Positions 8,524 through 17,425 of a stretch of 64,000 nt of DNA are shown in pieces. The notes beneath the pieces are model-generated. The model was given only the letters and a program-made list of their open reading frames with translations, searched no databases and had not been told where the DNA came from. How positions within the stretch are numbered: the first letter of the stretch is position 1; each line of letters opens with the position of its first letter. The stretch is from assembly GCA_002399025.1 (NCBI GenBank), contig DHCV01000013.1, positions 1 to 64,000 of the forward strand, written 5' to 3'. Position numbers and translations under genes: made by a program. The DNA comes from Bacteroidales bacterium UBA4893 (GTDB lineage: Bacteria > Bacteroidota > Bacteroidia > Bacteroidales > P3).

Positions 8524-11500
8524 ATGAAAAAGCTTGTTTTTATAACTATATTGCAATTATTTATTTTTGGATTAAATATAAATGCACAGAACATTATTGG
8601 TAAAAATAATGATTCCAACAAGACACCTATTCTCAATGAAACAATGGATAATCTAAGTTTTTCTCAGAAGTTTGAATTCTTGAGAATTGATACAATTAGA
8701 TTGGATAACGGTGTTTTTTTTAAATTATTTATGGGTGAAAATTTTAGTAATACTCAAAAAATTGGAACTCCTGAACTCCCAACTTATAATAGTCTAATTG
8801 AAATTCCTTATGGTGCAGAGGTTAAAATAGAGATTAAAAATATTGATACACAGACAATTTCGCTAAATAGATATGGAAATTTTAAAATTCTTCCTTCTCA
8901 AAAATCACTTTCTAAGAGTAAGGATTTTGAACCTTTTGTTTTAGATGAGAAAATCTATAATTTAAATGACTTTTTGGGGAATGAATTAGTTACAATTGAG
9001 AATTTAGGTATTATGTCTTCTGTTCGGATTGCACGTTTAGTAGTTTCACCTATTAAATATAACCCTGTTGAAAATACAATTCAAGTTATTAAATCTTTTA
9101 ATGCTGAAATTAAATTTTTAAATTCAGATATTAATTCAACAATTCAAGCAAAGAAAATATACAATAACCAACAATCATCTTTTTTAAAGTCAAAACTACT
9201 AAATAGTAAGAATACTTCCTCAACAGTTTTTGATTCTCCATTGAATCGCCCTTTGAAAATGATTATTCTATCCGATCCTATGTTTGAAGCAAGTCTTCAG
9301 CCTTTTATAAAATGGAAAAGAGAAAAAGGAATTGAGATTGTTGAAGTTTATAAAGGAAGTCCAAATGTTGGTTCTACAAATACTTCAATGAAAACCTATC
9401 TTAAATCTTTATGGGATAATGCGACAGAAGATTCTCCTGCAGCTGACTACTTGCTGATTTGTGGAGATATTCAACAAATATCTTCTTTCAGTGCAATAAC
9501 AAAACCTGAAGATCCTGCACCAACAGATTTATATTATGCTGAATATACAGGAGATTTTTTACCAGATTTATTCTATGGAAGATTCTCTGCTCAAACAGTT
9601 CAGCAAATGGATGCAATTATTGAAAAGGTTATAAATTATGAAAAATACTTATTTCAAGATACAGCTTATTTAAAGAAAACTCTATTAGTGGCAGGGCGTG
9701 AAACAATGTCTCCTGCTCCTACATGTGGTAATGGTCAGCTTAATTATGCAAAACAATATCTTCAAAACAACCCTTATATTGATACACTATTTTATTATAA
9801 TCCTTCATCAGGTTATTATTCAACTCAAATAAGGGATAGTATCTCTCAGAATGGATATTCTTTTATTAATTACACTGCTCATTGTGATGAGATGGGTTGG
9901 TCTAGTCCTTCGCTAACAACAACAAACATAAACACATTGAGTAATAATGGGAAGTTCCCAATGTTTATCAATAACTGTTGTTTGTCTAATAAGTTTGATG
10001 AATATGAATGCTTTGGAGAAACAATCCTAAGAGCGAATAACAAAGGAGGTATTGGTGCAATAGGAGGGAGTAATTATACTTATTGGTATGAGGATTTCTA
10101 TTGGTCTGTTGGAAGTAAGTCACTTAACCTAAATCCTTCCTATGATTCTAATAATTTAGGAGCTTATGATAGATTATTTCATAAATATAATGAGCCAATA
10201 AATCAATGGTACATTACATCTGGTCAAATTATGCAAGGAGGAAATCTTGCAGTAGAACAATTTGGTTCAAATCTATCAAGTTATTATTGGGAAATATATC
10301 ATTTAATGGGAGATCCTTCTCTTATGCCATATATAGGGCTTCCAAAAACAATGAATTATAATATTCCTGATACAATTGCACTTGGGTATTCAAATCTTCA
10401 AATTCAAACTGATGCTTATGCATTTGTTGGTATTTCTCAAAATGGAGTATTGATGGGTGCATCACAGGCAGATGAAAATGGCTTAGCAGACGTTAGCTTT
10501 ATTTCGCAACTTAATCAGCCTGGATATTTAAAAGTGGTTATTACTAATCAGTTTTCTAAGCCAATAATAGATTCAATTGTTGTAGCGACTCCAAACTATC
10601 CAATGGTTTCAATTAGTAATGTTAAATACTCTAATAGTCAATCTCAAGATGTTACAATTTTAAAAAATAATGAAGAGTATTATGTTAATTTTACACTTTC
10701 TAATTTAGGATTAGTCGCAATTGATAGTGTTGACTTATCAATACTTAATTCATCTAATTTAATAATCTTAGATTCTTTAGAATACATTGGAAACATTGAT
10801 CCTCTCTCAAATCTAGAAATACAAAACAAGTTTAGAGTAAAAGTCATTGATGGGGTTGAAGACAAAAGCCGTATTGAATATAACTTTAAGATTACTGGAG
10901 AGAATAACTACATTTCAAACAAAGCTATCTTTGCAAGAGCCTCAAGCCCAAAAATATTAATTGAAAATCTATCAATCACAAATGATACTACTAATAGTTC
11001 TTTAGTAGGGGATGAAATATTAGTTAAATTTGATATTAGAAACATTGGGACTAATGTTTCAGAAATAGGACATGTTATGTTGAATAATCTATCATCGGGT
11101 TTGACAATTTTTTCAAACGATAGCCTTACTTTAGTTTCATTAAATCCAAATAGTATTTCTTCATTTGAGTTTAGGCTTAATTATAATCCAGTAAGTCAAC
11201 AAGATAGTTTAATAGGATTTAGGATTGGAGCATTCGCAAATCTATATAATGACGTTAAGCGTTATGACTCAATTTCATTAAGTGGCAATATTGAAACTTT
11301 TGAAACAGGAAACTTGAATTCATTTGCTTGGGAAAATTTGTCTTCGACTCCTTGGGAAATTGATAATAATCCAAGTAATTCGTATAGGGGAAATTATTCT
11401 TTGAAATCAGGTGCAATACAAAGTAACCAAAAAACAACGTTAAGCATTAGTTCAAAAGCAATAGTTAAAGATAGTATTTCATTCTGGATCAAAACCTCAA

Positions 11501-11964
11501 CTGAGAGAAACTACGATATTTTAAAATTCTATATAGATAATGTCTTAGTTCTCGAAACCTCTGGTGAGATACCTTGGAAAAGATATGCCTTTGCTGTAAG
11601 TCAAGGAGAGCACAATTACAAATGGGAATATGAAAAAGATTATTCACAATCTGGAGGTAGTGATGCAGTTTGGATTGATGATGTTAATTTACCAATCAAT
11701 GGGGTCATGCTTTCCAATAATGAAATTAATAATTCTACTGATAATATTGTTATTTATCCTAATCCAGCGAAAGATATTATCACTATTTCAAATCTAAAAC
11801 CAAATTCAAGAATAAGGTTATTCGATTCTTTAGGAAGATTAAAATATATAAATCATACTGGTGAAAATACCATTAATATTTCAAATTTAGAGAATGGGAT
11901 TTACATCATTTCTATAGAAATGAATAATACAATTATTACTAATAAAGTTATTATTTCTAAGTAG
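8524..11964 (+). CDS. Gingipain-type C25 cysteine protease with T9SS sorting domain
   Basis: A 1146-residue secreted protease. Order: signal peptide (about 1-21), C25 propeptide (about 25-240), catalytic C25 domain (about 240-610), an Ig-like domain after PKTMNYNIPDT, further beta modules, and a type A T9SS C-terminal domain (about 1075-1146, IYPNPAKDIITI...NKVIIS). Catalytic His453 is in NYTAH and Cys486 in INNCC; the 33-residue gap equals that between His211 and Cys244 of RgpB as I recall it. The blocks CFGETILRANNKGG and EDFYWSVG also match gingipains. Residue 454 is Cys where gingipains have Gly. I start at the ATG, since the TTG six bases upstream is unlikely. Secretion would use the T9SS encoded at 22-28 kb. 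Substrate specificity cannot be read from sequence. Confidence 0.93.
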   Translation: MKKLVFITILQLFIFGLNINAQNIIGKNNDSNKTPILNETMDNLSFSQKFEFLRIDTIRLDNGVFFKLFMGENFSNTQKIGTPELPTYNSLIEIPYGAEVKIEIKNIDTQTISLNRYGNFKILPSQKSLSKSKDFEPFVLDEKIYNLNDFLGNELVTIENLGIMSSVRIARLVVSPIKYNPVENTIQVIKSFNAEIKFLNSDINSTIQAKKIYNNQQSSFLKSKLLNSKNTSSTVFDSPLNRPLKMIILSDPMFEASLQPFIKWKREKGIEIVEVYKGSPNVGSTNTSMKTYLKSLWDNATEDSPAADYLLICGDIQQISSFSAITKPEDPAPTDLYYAEYTGDFLPDLFYGRFSAQTVQQMDAIIEKVINYEKYLFQDTAYLKKTLLVAGRETMSPAPTCGNGQLNYAKQYLQNNPYIDTLFYYNPSSGYYSTQIRDSISQNGYSFINYTAHCDEMGWSSPSLTTTNINTLSNNGKFPMFINNCCLSNKFDEYECFGETILRANNKGGIGAIGGSNYTYWYEDFYWSVGSKSLNLNPSYDSNNLGAYDRLFHKYNEPINQWYITSGQIMQGGNLAVEQFGSNLSSYYWEIYHLMGDPSLMPYIGLPKTMNYNIPDTIALGYSNLQIQTDAYAFVGISQNGVLMGASQADENGLADVSFISQLNQPGYLKVVITNQFSKPIIDSIVVATPNYPMVSISNVKYSNSQSQDVTILKNNEEYYVNFTLSNLGLVAIDSVDLSILNSSNLIILDSLEYIGNIDPLSNLEIQNKFRVKVIDGVEDKSRIEYNFKITGENNYISNKAIFARASSPKILIENLSITNDTTNSSLVGDEILVKFDIRNIGTNVSEIGHVMLNNLSSGLTIFSNDSLTLVSLNPNSISSFEFRLNYNPVSQQDSLIGFRIGAFANLYNDVKRYDSISLSGNIETFETGNLNSFAWENLSSTPWEIDNNPSNSYRGNYSLKSGAIQSNQKTTLSISSKAIVKDSISFWIKTSTERNYDILKFYIDNVLVLETSGEIPWKRYAFAVSQGEHNYKWEYEKDYSQSGGSDAVWIDDVNLPINGVMLSNNEINNSTDNIVIYPNPAKDIITISNLKPNSRIRLFDSLGRLKYINHTGENTINISNLENGIYIISIEMNNTIITNKVIISK

Positions 11965-11969
11965 AAGAA

Positions 11970-12821
11970 ATGCAGGACACAATTAGCTATACAGCTGATA
12001 ATGATAATTTGAAGAGCAGTGAAATAGATAGCCCACTATTCATAATACCTGATTCTTTGAAAAATGATTCTAACCCTGTTAGTTTCAAGCAATATATTAG
12101 TATTCTAAATGAACATTCTCCAACTTTAATTGAAAGAAAATCTCTTTTCGCAAATAAGAATTATTATATAAATAAAGAACTTAAAACAACCGAGAGAAAC
12201 TCCAATAATACTCCTGGATGGATATTCGGTATAATTTTTATATCAATTATTGTATATTTCATCCTGATTAAAACATTTTACAGCAAAATAAAATTAATAG
12301 TCAAAGGAATTTTCTCAAACGTAGCAATTTTTTCTGTAGCAGTACTTCTTTTTTCGCCAATCTTTTCTCTTTTAGTATATGCTCCACTATTTTATTACAA
12401 AGATTTAAATTATTCTTTCTTTGATTCAGACTTTGGAAACTTCGTTTTAATTTTTCTACTTTGCATAATTTATTTTGTGTTAAAATATGCGCTAATTTAT
12501 TTCTTTGGACTTTCTTTTAGACTTCAATCACTATGCTCTAAATATAATTTTAATCAAACTTTTTTTTATTTAATTGGAGGATTGTTGCTTATACCATTTG
12601 TTTTTTTGTTTTATTTTTTACCAAATCTATATCAATATTCATTACTTATAACAATTTTAATTGTTGCCTGTATTTTGTTTGTAATTAGATTATTAAGAGG
12701 TTTCGCAATAGTTTTCAATCATACAAAAGCCTCCCAATTCTATTTATTTGTGTATCTTTGCACGGTTGAATTTTTACCATTAGTAGTAATATACAAATAT
12801 ATATATATCCGTATTAATTAA
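11970..12821 (+). CDS. DUF4271 integral membrane protein
   Basis: A 283-residue protein with a soluble N-terminal region (about 1-72) followed by several membrane helices, for example GWIFGIIFISIIVYFILI, VAIFSVAVLLFSPIFSLLVY and the long hydrophobic segments to the C-terminus (FLPLVVIYKYI). It matches the Bacteroidetes family DUF4271 in layout and position: this family normally stands directly before hemD, as here (18 bp gap). It begins 5 bp after the protease stop, so it may share that transcript. A TATCTTTG box inside its 3' end (12753-12760) could give hemD a promoter of its own. The molecular function is unknown. Confidence 0.8.
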   Translation: MQDTISYTADNDNLKSSEIDSPLFIIPDSLKNDSNPVSFKQYISILNEHSPTLIERKSLFANKNYYINKELKTTERNSNNTPGWIFGIIFISIIVYFILIKTFYSKIKLIVKGIFSNVAIFSVAVLLFSPIFSLLVYAPLFYYKDLNYSFFDSDFGNFVLIFLLCIIYFVLKYALIYFFGLSFRLQSLCSKYNFNQTFFYLIGGLLLIPFVFLFYFLPNLYQYSLLITILIVACILFVIRLLRGFAIVFNHTKASQFYLFVYLCTVEFLPLVVIYKYIYIRIN

Positions 12822-12839
12822 GTTTTTTAGCTAATAATT

Positions 12840-13724
12840 ATGAGCAAGCAGATAATAAAAAATGTTCTTATTTCTCAACCAGCACCTGCTGACATAGATA
12901 AATCACAATATAAAATATTAATAGATAAGCATAATCTTAATTTCACATTTTATAAATTCTTTGACGTAGTTGGTGTTACAAATAAAGAATATAGGGATTC
13001 AAAAGTTAATATTTTAGACCATTCTGCAGTTATAGTAACTAGTAAGTTGGCAGTTGATAACTATTTTAGATTAGCAAAGGAATTACGTTTAGTAATACCT
13101 GAATCTATGAAGTTTTTTTGTGTGTCAGAAAGTATAGCTAACTATCTTCAAAACTATATTCAATATAGGAAAAGAAAAATTTTCTATGGGAAACTTCAAT
13201 TTTCGGAGTTAATTAGTGTTATAACCAAGCACAAGAACGAAACTTTTTTATATCCCTGCTCAGAAGAAACCACTCAAGATAACTTTAAACTATTGGAGAA
13301 AGCAAAAATAACATTTACAAAATCTGTTATGTATCGTTCTGTGCCTAAAAATTTAGGAGATATAGATATTAAGAAGTTCGATTTAGTTGTAATGTTCAGC
13401 CCAATTGGGGTGAAATCTTTTATTCAAAGTTTCAAATCTTCTGAAATTGAAAATATTGTTGTTGCAGCTTTTGGCACATCAACTCAGATTTCTCTTAAGG
13501 AAGCCAAAATAAGAACAATGATTCCTGCTCCAACAATAGAAGCACCTTCAATGATAATGGCAATAGACAGATTCCTCTCATTCACTGCAAGCGAGTTGGA
13601 GGAACATAAAATGAAGATAGAAGAAGAGTTTAATAGAAAACCTGAAAAGAAGGTTCCTGCTGCACTAAAAATTACAACTAAGAAAAATGCTAAATCTCAG
13701 ACAGAAAAGCAAAAGTCAAAATAA
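12840..13724 (+). CDS. hemD: Uroporphyrinogen-III synthase
   Basis: A 294-residue HemD-family protein, which closes hydroxymethylbilane to uroporphyrinogen III in haem and corrinoid synthesis. Recognition rests on the two-lobed pattern: FFCVSESIANYL and IFYGKLQFSEL in the first half; FLYPCSEETT, VMYRSV, DLVVMFSPIGVKSF, AAFGTSTQISLKEA and the tail motif PAPTIEAPSMIMAI in the second. The family has low sequence identity, but the DUF4271-hemD-rnpA-yidD order supports the call. The last 35 residues form a Lys-rich tail (KKVPAALKITTKKN), longer than in most HemD and probably disordered. Confidence 0.85.
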   Translation: MSKQIIKNVLISQPAPADIDKSQYKILIDKHNLNFTFYKFFDVVGVTNKEYRDSKVNILDHSAVIVTSKLAVDNYFRLAKELRLVIPESMKFFCVSESIANYLQNYIQYRKRKIFYGKLQFSELISVITKHKNETFLYPCSEETTQDNFKLLEKAKITFTKSVMYRSVPKNLGDIDIKKFDLVVMFSPIGVKSFIQSFKSSEIENIVVAAFGTSTQISLKEAKIRTMIPAPTIEAPSMIMAIDRFLSFTASELEEHKMKIEEEFNRKPEKKVPAALKITTKKNAKSQTEKQKSK

Positions 13725-13735
13725 TTATAGACTAA

Positions 13736-14140
13736 ATGCATAGATTTAGGAAAAGTGAAAGACAATTCTTCAATTTTGAGATAAATAGTTTGTTTTCTTC
13801 AGATAAAGGTTTTTTATTATTCCCTCTAAGTGTAAAATATAACTTTAAAGAAAGCGAAGCACCTAAGGTAAAAGTCCTGATAATTTCTCCAAAACGATAT
13901 CAAAAACTTTCAGTTAATCGCAATAGAGTAAAACGACTTATTAGAGAATCCTATAGACTAAGCAGTAATGAAATCAAAGATTTTGCGATAAGGAGTAAAA
14001 TCGATATTGTTTTTTCTTTTTCTTTTGTAAGCTATAAAATGAAGGATTTCAATAGTATTAATGATGTTGTATGTAAGTCTTTAAATAGGATTATTAATGA
14101 ACTCCTTGAAACCATTGAAAACGATAATAAAACTATTTAG
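13736..14140 (+). CDS. rnpA: Ribonuclease P protein component
   Basis: A 134-residue RnpA, the protein subunit of RNase P, which removes the 5' leader of pre-tRNAs. The family RNR-type motif is present as NRNRVKRLIRESYRL (about 61-75), and the N-terminus HRFRKSERQFFNFEINSLFS fits the family pattern. It starts 11 bp after hemD. The last 44 bp overlap the start of yidD in another frame, a common arrangement for this pair. The rpmH gene that flanks rnpA in many bacteria is absent, as is usual in Bacteroidetes. Confidence 0.93.
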   Translation: MHRFRKSERQFFNFEINSLFSSDKGFLLFPLSVKYNFKESEAPKVKVLIISPKRYQKLSVNRNRVKRLIRESYRLSSNEIKDFAIRSKIDIVFSFSFVSYKMKDFNSINDVVCKSLNRIINELLETIENDNKTI

Positions 14141-14357
14141 TAAGATATTTTACTATTTGATTATAGGGATAATACGCTTTTATCAAACGGCAATATCCCC
14201 ACATTTGCCTGCATCTTGTAGGTATACACCTACTTGTTCTCAATATGCAATAGATGCTGTAAAGAAATACGGACCATTTAAAGGTGGGTATCTCGCAATA
14301 AAAAGAATATTTCGTTGTCATCCATGGGGAGGTAGTGGGTATGATCCAATACCGTGA
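14097..14357 (+). CDS. yidD: Membrane protein insertion efficiency factor YidD
   Basis: An 86-residue YidD, a small membrane-associated protein that helps YidC-dependent insertion of inner-membrane proteins. The signature is complete: IRFYQTAISPHLPASCRY, TPTCSQYAIDAVKKYG and FRCHPWGGSGYDP, with conserved cysteines in RYTPTCS and RCHPWG. The N-terminus carries an amphipathic or hydrophobic stretch (FYYLIIGIIRFY). The ATG lies inside rnpA, which points to coupled translation. A weak inverted repeat TTAGTAG/CTACTAA at 14436-14455 lies in the convergent gap to ssb. Confidence 0.94.
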   Translation: MNSLKPLKTIIKLFSKIFYYLIIGIIRFYQTAISPHLPASCRYTPTCSQYAIDAVKKYGPFKGGYLAIKRIFRCHPWGGSGYDPIP

Positions 14358-14482
14358 TAATTCTAATATTACTAGTCTTAATAGATATAAGTATTTGTTG
14401 TAATTATCAAGATAATAATTTACATTACATGAATATTAGTAGGCTATTCTACTAAACTTCTAAACTTAATCTAGTTCAAACT

Positions 14483-14923
14483 TTAGAAAGGTAAATCTCC
14501 AAGATTATCTGATTCAGGAAATTCATTAATTATATTAGCTAAAGTAGGCTCTGTAATTGAGATATTATTTTGCAACTGATCTGTTTGAGGATTTTGATTT
14601 CTAGTAAGAATCATAAAATTATCTGAAACAATTTCTACAGAATGTTTTTTGTTCCCTTCCTTATCTTCCCAATGACGGTTTCTTAATTTTCCTTCAATAA
14701 ACACTTGCATCCCTTTTTTCAAAAACTTCTCCGCAATATCTGCAAGACCTCTCCAGCAAACAACATTATGCCACTCAGTTTGTTCAATTTTTTGACCATC
14801 TTTATTTTTATATGTTTCAGTTGTCGCTAAAGGAAATGTTGCCTTTTTAACTCCATCAAAAACTATGATATCGGGGTCTTTCCCTAAATTTCCAATTAAA
14901 ATAACTTTATTTACTCCTGCCAT
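14483..14923 (-). CDS. ssb: Single-stranded DNA-binding protein
   Basis: A 146-residue SSB that coats single-stranded DNA during replication and repair. The OB fold spans about 1-110: MAGVNKVILIGNLGKDPD, FPLATTETYKNKDGQK, TEWHNVVCWRGLADIAEKFLKKG, VFIEGKLRNRHWEDKEG. The tail is short and acidic and ends in NLGDLPF, like the acidic tip with Pro-Phe used for partner binding. The start at MAGVNKV is typical of the family. A -7 box (TATATTTG on the minus strand, 14983-14990) lies about 60 bp upstream. Confidence 0.95.
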   Translation of the reverse strand: MAGVNKVILIGNLGKDPDIIVFDGVKKATFPLATTETYKNKDGQKIEQTEWHNVVCWRGLADIAEKFLKKGMQVFIEGKLRNRHWEDKEGNKKHSVEIVSDNFMILTRNQNPQTDQLQNNISITEPTLANIINEFPESDNLGDLPF

Positions 14924-15283
14924 AACTTTTATTTTTTATAATTAATGTATGCTTAATCAATCTGAGTGATGTTAATAATTTGCAAATATATAAAATACTT
15001 TCAATAATCAGTGATTTCAATTTATCAAAATAAGAATTATACCCTAAAATTAATATTTAGCTCCTACAAAATATATATTCAGATTATTATAGAAATGAAA
15101 TATAAGATATTATTTTAAATGGCTGATTATTAGAAGAAAAGATTAAATTGATATAATTAAAGTTGTTGAAAATGAATAAATTTGTTTTGTAAGAATAAAT
15201 ATTTTTATATCTTTGCATTCCAAATCTAATTAGATTAGTTAGATATTAATACTGAAATTATTAACAAATAAGATTAAAAAGAC
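14924..15283. other. Divergent intergenic region between ssb and HU
   Basis: The 360-bp AT-rich gap holds promoters for both flanking genes: a minus-strand -7 box TATATTTG (14983-14990) for ssb and a plus-strand promoter at 15186-15215 for the HU gene. A partly palindromic string AATCTAATTAGATTAG follows the HU promoter at about 15222-15238, close to the expected transcription start. I see no RNA gene or small frame in the rest. Confidence 0.55.
15186..15215 (+). promoter_or_regulatory. Promoter of the HU gene
   Basis: TTTG (15186-15189) and TATCTTTG (15208-15215) separated by 18 bp fit the Bacteroidetes sigma-ABfr consensus TTTG / TAnnTTTG. The predicted leader before the HU ATG is about 65 nt. 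Confidence 0.7.
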
Positions 15284-15568
15284 ATGACAAAAGCTGAAAT
15301 CGTTGCAGAAATTGCACAAAGAACAGGATTAGAAAAAGTAAACATTCAAGCAACTGTAGAAACTTTTATGGAAGTTGTAAAAGATTCTTTAGGTAAGGGA
15401 AACAACGTATATTTAAGAGGTTTTGGTAGCTTTATCATTAAAAGAAGAGCAGAAAAAACAGGGAGAAATATTTCTAAAAAAACAACTGTTATTATCCCAG
15501 CTCACAATATCCCATCATTTAAACCAGCTAAGGTTTTCATGAATAGTATTAAAGCAAAAGTAAAATAA
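15284..15568 (+). CDS. hup: HU family DNA-binding protein
   Basis: A 94-residue HU/IHF-family nucleoid protein that bends and packs DNA as a dimer. It has the N-terminal helical part (MTKAEIVAEIAQRTGLEK), FMEVVKDSLGKG, the RGFGSFIIKRRAEKTGRN segment leading into the DNA-binding arm, IPAHNIPSFKPAK and the basic end. The length is typical. It has its own good promoter and is followed by a 30-codon basic gene and rng, an order I know from other Bacteroidetes. Confidence 0.95.
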   Translation: MTKAEIVAEIAQRTGLEKVNIQATVETFMEVVKDSLGKGNNVYLRGFGSFIIKRRAEKTGRNISKKTTVIIPAHNIPSFKPAKVFMNSIKAKVK

Positions 15569-15584
15569 TTTAATATCCAAAAAA

Positions 15585-15677
15585 ATGCCAAGCGGAAAGA
15601 AAAGAAAACGTCATAAAATGTCAACGCACAAACGTAAAAAACGTTTGCGCAAGAATAGACATAAGAATAAGAAATAG
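15585..15677 (+). CDS. 30-residue highly basic protein (AURKAIP1/COX24, mS38-like)
   Basis: A tiny gene, MPSGKKRKRHKMSTHKRKKR... to KNRHKNKK, in which 20 of 30 residues are Lys, Arg or His. The sequence matches the small AURKAIP1/COX24-domain proteins annotated in many Bacteroidetes; the mitochondrial relative is small-subunit ribosomal protein mS38. A role on the 30S ribosomal subunit is therefore likely, but it is inferred from the family. The ATG is 16 bp after the HU stop and a terminator follows at 15729-15773, so HU and this gene probably share one short transcript. Confidence 0.85.
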   Translation: MPSGKKRKRHKMSTHKRKKRLRKNRHKNKK

Positions 15678-15728
15678 ATTTTCTTAGAAATATTTTGAAT
15701 TATAGAGATATAATTATCAAAAAAAATT

Positions 15729-15773
15729 ATATTGCGAAGTGTTATATATGTCTTAATATTTCGCAATATTTTT
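15729..15773 (+). terminator. Rho-independent terminator after HU/COX24 genes
   Basis: Stem ATATTGCGAA (15729-15738) pairs with TTCGCAATAT (15760-15769) across a 21-nt loop, followed by a T run. It separates the HU unit from rng. Confidence 0.7.
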
Positions 15774-15804
15774 GTTTTAAACCATAATTACGGCTCCGAT
15801 ATAT

Positions 15805-17358
15805 ATGAATAAGGATTTAATAATTGATGTAAAAGATTCTGGAGTTGAAATAGCTTTGCTTGAAGATAAGTATTTAGTTGAGTTTCACCAAGAAAAGCAT
15901 GAAAATAGTCATGTCGTTGGCGATGTGTATGTAGGCTTAGTTAAAAAAATTATGCCTGGATTAAATGCAGCCTTTGTTGATGTTGGATATGGCAAAGATG
16001 CATTTTTACATTATTTAGATTTAGGACTTAACTTTAATACGTTTAATAAATTTACTCGTAATGCACTAAGTGGAGATCCCAATTCTGCTATAATAGATAA
16101 GATGAAATTGGAGTCTAATCTAGAGAAGAATGGTAAGATATCAAATGTATTAAAACAAGGTCAAATAATATTAGTTCAAATTGCAAAGGAGCCTATATCA
16201 ACTAAAGGACCAAGATTAAGTGCTGAAATATCTTTTGCAGGAAGATACTTAGTTTTAATGCCTTTTTCCAATAAGATTTCAATTTCTTCAAAAATCAAAA
16301 GTGCAGAAGAAAAAAACAGACTCAAACGATTAATCAGAAGTATCCTTCCAAATAATTTTGGAGTAATTATTAGAACAGTTGCAGAGGGGCAAAGTGTAGC
16401 TGAGCTTGATGCTGATTTAAAAGGCTTACTATCTAAATGGGATGAGATATATAAGAAGCTTCCCAAGGCCTTACCGCCTTATAAATTAGTTTCAGAGATT
16501 GATAAATCTACTGCGATTCTAAGAGACTTATTAAGTGATGATTTTTCAAATGTTTATGTGAACAAGACTGAAGTTTATGAAGAATTAAAAGCTTATGTTA
16601 AAACAATATCCTCTGAAAAGATAGATTTAGTTCGTAATTATAAATTGCAAACTCCAATTTTTGAACAATTTGGAGTGCTAAATCAAATTCGTAATTCATT
16701 CGGAAAGGTTGTTACAATACGGTCTGGAATATACTTAGTCATCGAACAAACAGAAGCGATGTGTGTCATTGATGTAAATTCTGGTCATAGAAGTAAGTCT
16801 TCTCAAGATCAGGAAGAAAATGCATTAATGGTAAATATGGAGGCTGCTGAAGAAATTGTAAGGCAATTGCGTTTAAGGGATATAGGTGGTATTATTGTTA
16901 TTGACTTTATCGACTTAAATGTTATAACGAATAGAAAAAAACTATATGATAGGATGAAAGAGCTTATGTCCAAAGATAAGGCTCGTCATACTATTCTACC
17001 TTTGAGTAAGTTTTGCTTAATGCAAATCACTAGACAAAGAGTTAAGCCATTAATTCATTTTGACTTATCTGAAATATGTCCAGTCTGTGCTGGAACTGGA
17101 AAAATTAAATCCTCGATAATTATTGTAGATGAAATTGAGAATGATTTAAGATATTTGGTTCAAGAACAAAATGAAAAAAATCTTACACTAATAATTCATC
17201 CTTTTGTATATGCCTACTTGACCAAAGGTTTCTTATTCTCTAGACAGAAGAAATGGGAAAGACGATACAAAACCAAGATTAAATTGATTGAGGATAGTAA
17301 CTTTAGTTTACTTGAATATCAATTTATGAATGAGAACAAAGATTTAATAAAGCTATAA
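15805..17358 (+). CDS. rng: Ribonuclease G/E family endoribonuclease
   Basis: A 517-residue RNase E/G-type enzyme, close in length to RNase G and without the long C-terminal scaffold of RNase E. It cuts single-stranded AU-rich RNA in rRNA and mRNA processing. The S1 domain (about 35-135) includes VGLVKKIMPGLNAAFVDVGY and DAFLHYLDLG. Catalytic aspartates lie in CVIDVNSGH and GIIVIDFIDL, and the zinc-link cysteines in CPVCAGTGK. It follows the terminator of the HU unit by about 30 bp, so its own promoter must overlap that region, although I see no good TAnnTTTG box. Confidence 0.95.
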   Translation: MNKDLIIDVKDSGVEIALLEDKYLVEFHQEKHENSHVVGDVYVGLVKKIMPGLNAAFVDVGYGKDAFLHYLDLGLNFNTFNKFTRNALSGDPNSAIIDKMKLESNLEKNGKISNVLKQGQIILVQIAKEPISTKGPRLSAEISFAGRYLVLMPFSNKISISSKIKSAEEKNRLKRLIRSILPNNFGVIIRTVAEGQSVAELDADLKGLLSKWDEIYKKLPKALPPYKLVSEIDKSTAILRDLLSDDFSNVYVNKTEVYEELKAYVKTISSEKIDLVRNYKLQTPIFEQFGVLNQIRNSFGKVVTIRSGIYLVIEQTEAMCVIDVNSGHRSKSSQDQEENALMVNMEAAEEIVRQLRLRDIGGIIVIDFIDLNVITNRKKLYDRMKELMSKDKARHTILPLSKFCLMQITRQRVKPLIHFDLSEICPVCAGTGKIKSSIIIVDEIENDLRYLVQEQNEKNLTLIIHPFVYAYLTKGFLFSRQKKWERRYKTKIKLIEDSNFSLLEYQFMNENKDLIKL

Positions 17359-17425
17359 ATAAATTGATTTAGTTTTTTTTCATTAGACATTAAGGCTTAA
17401 AAAAATAATTTATGGTGTTTTAAAA

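Noticed and set aside
14097..14140. Frameshift joining rnpA and yidD
   Set aside because: Both proteins are complete and the overlap of this pair is common in bacteria.
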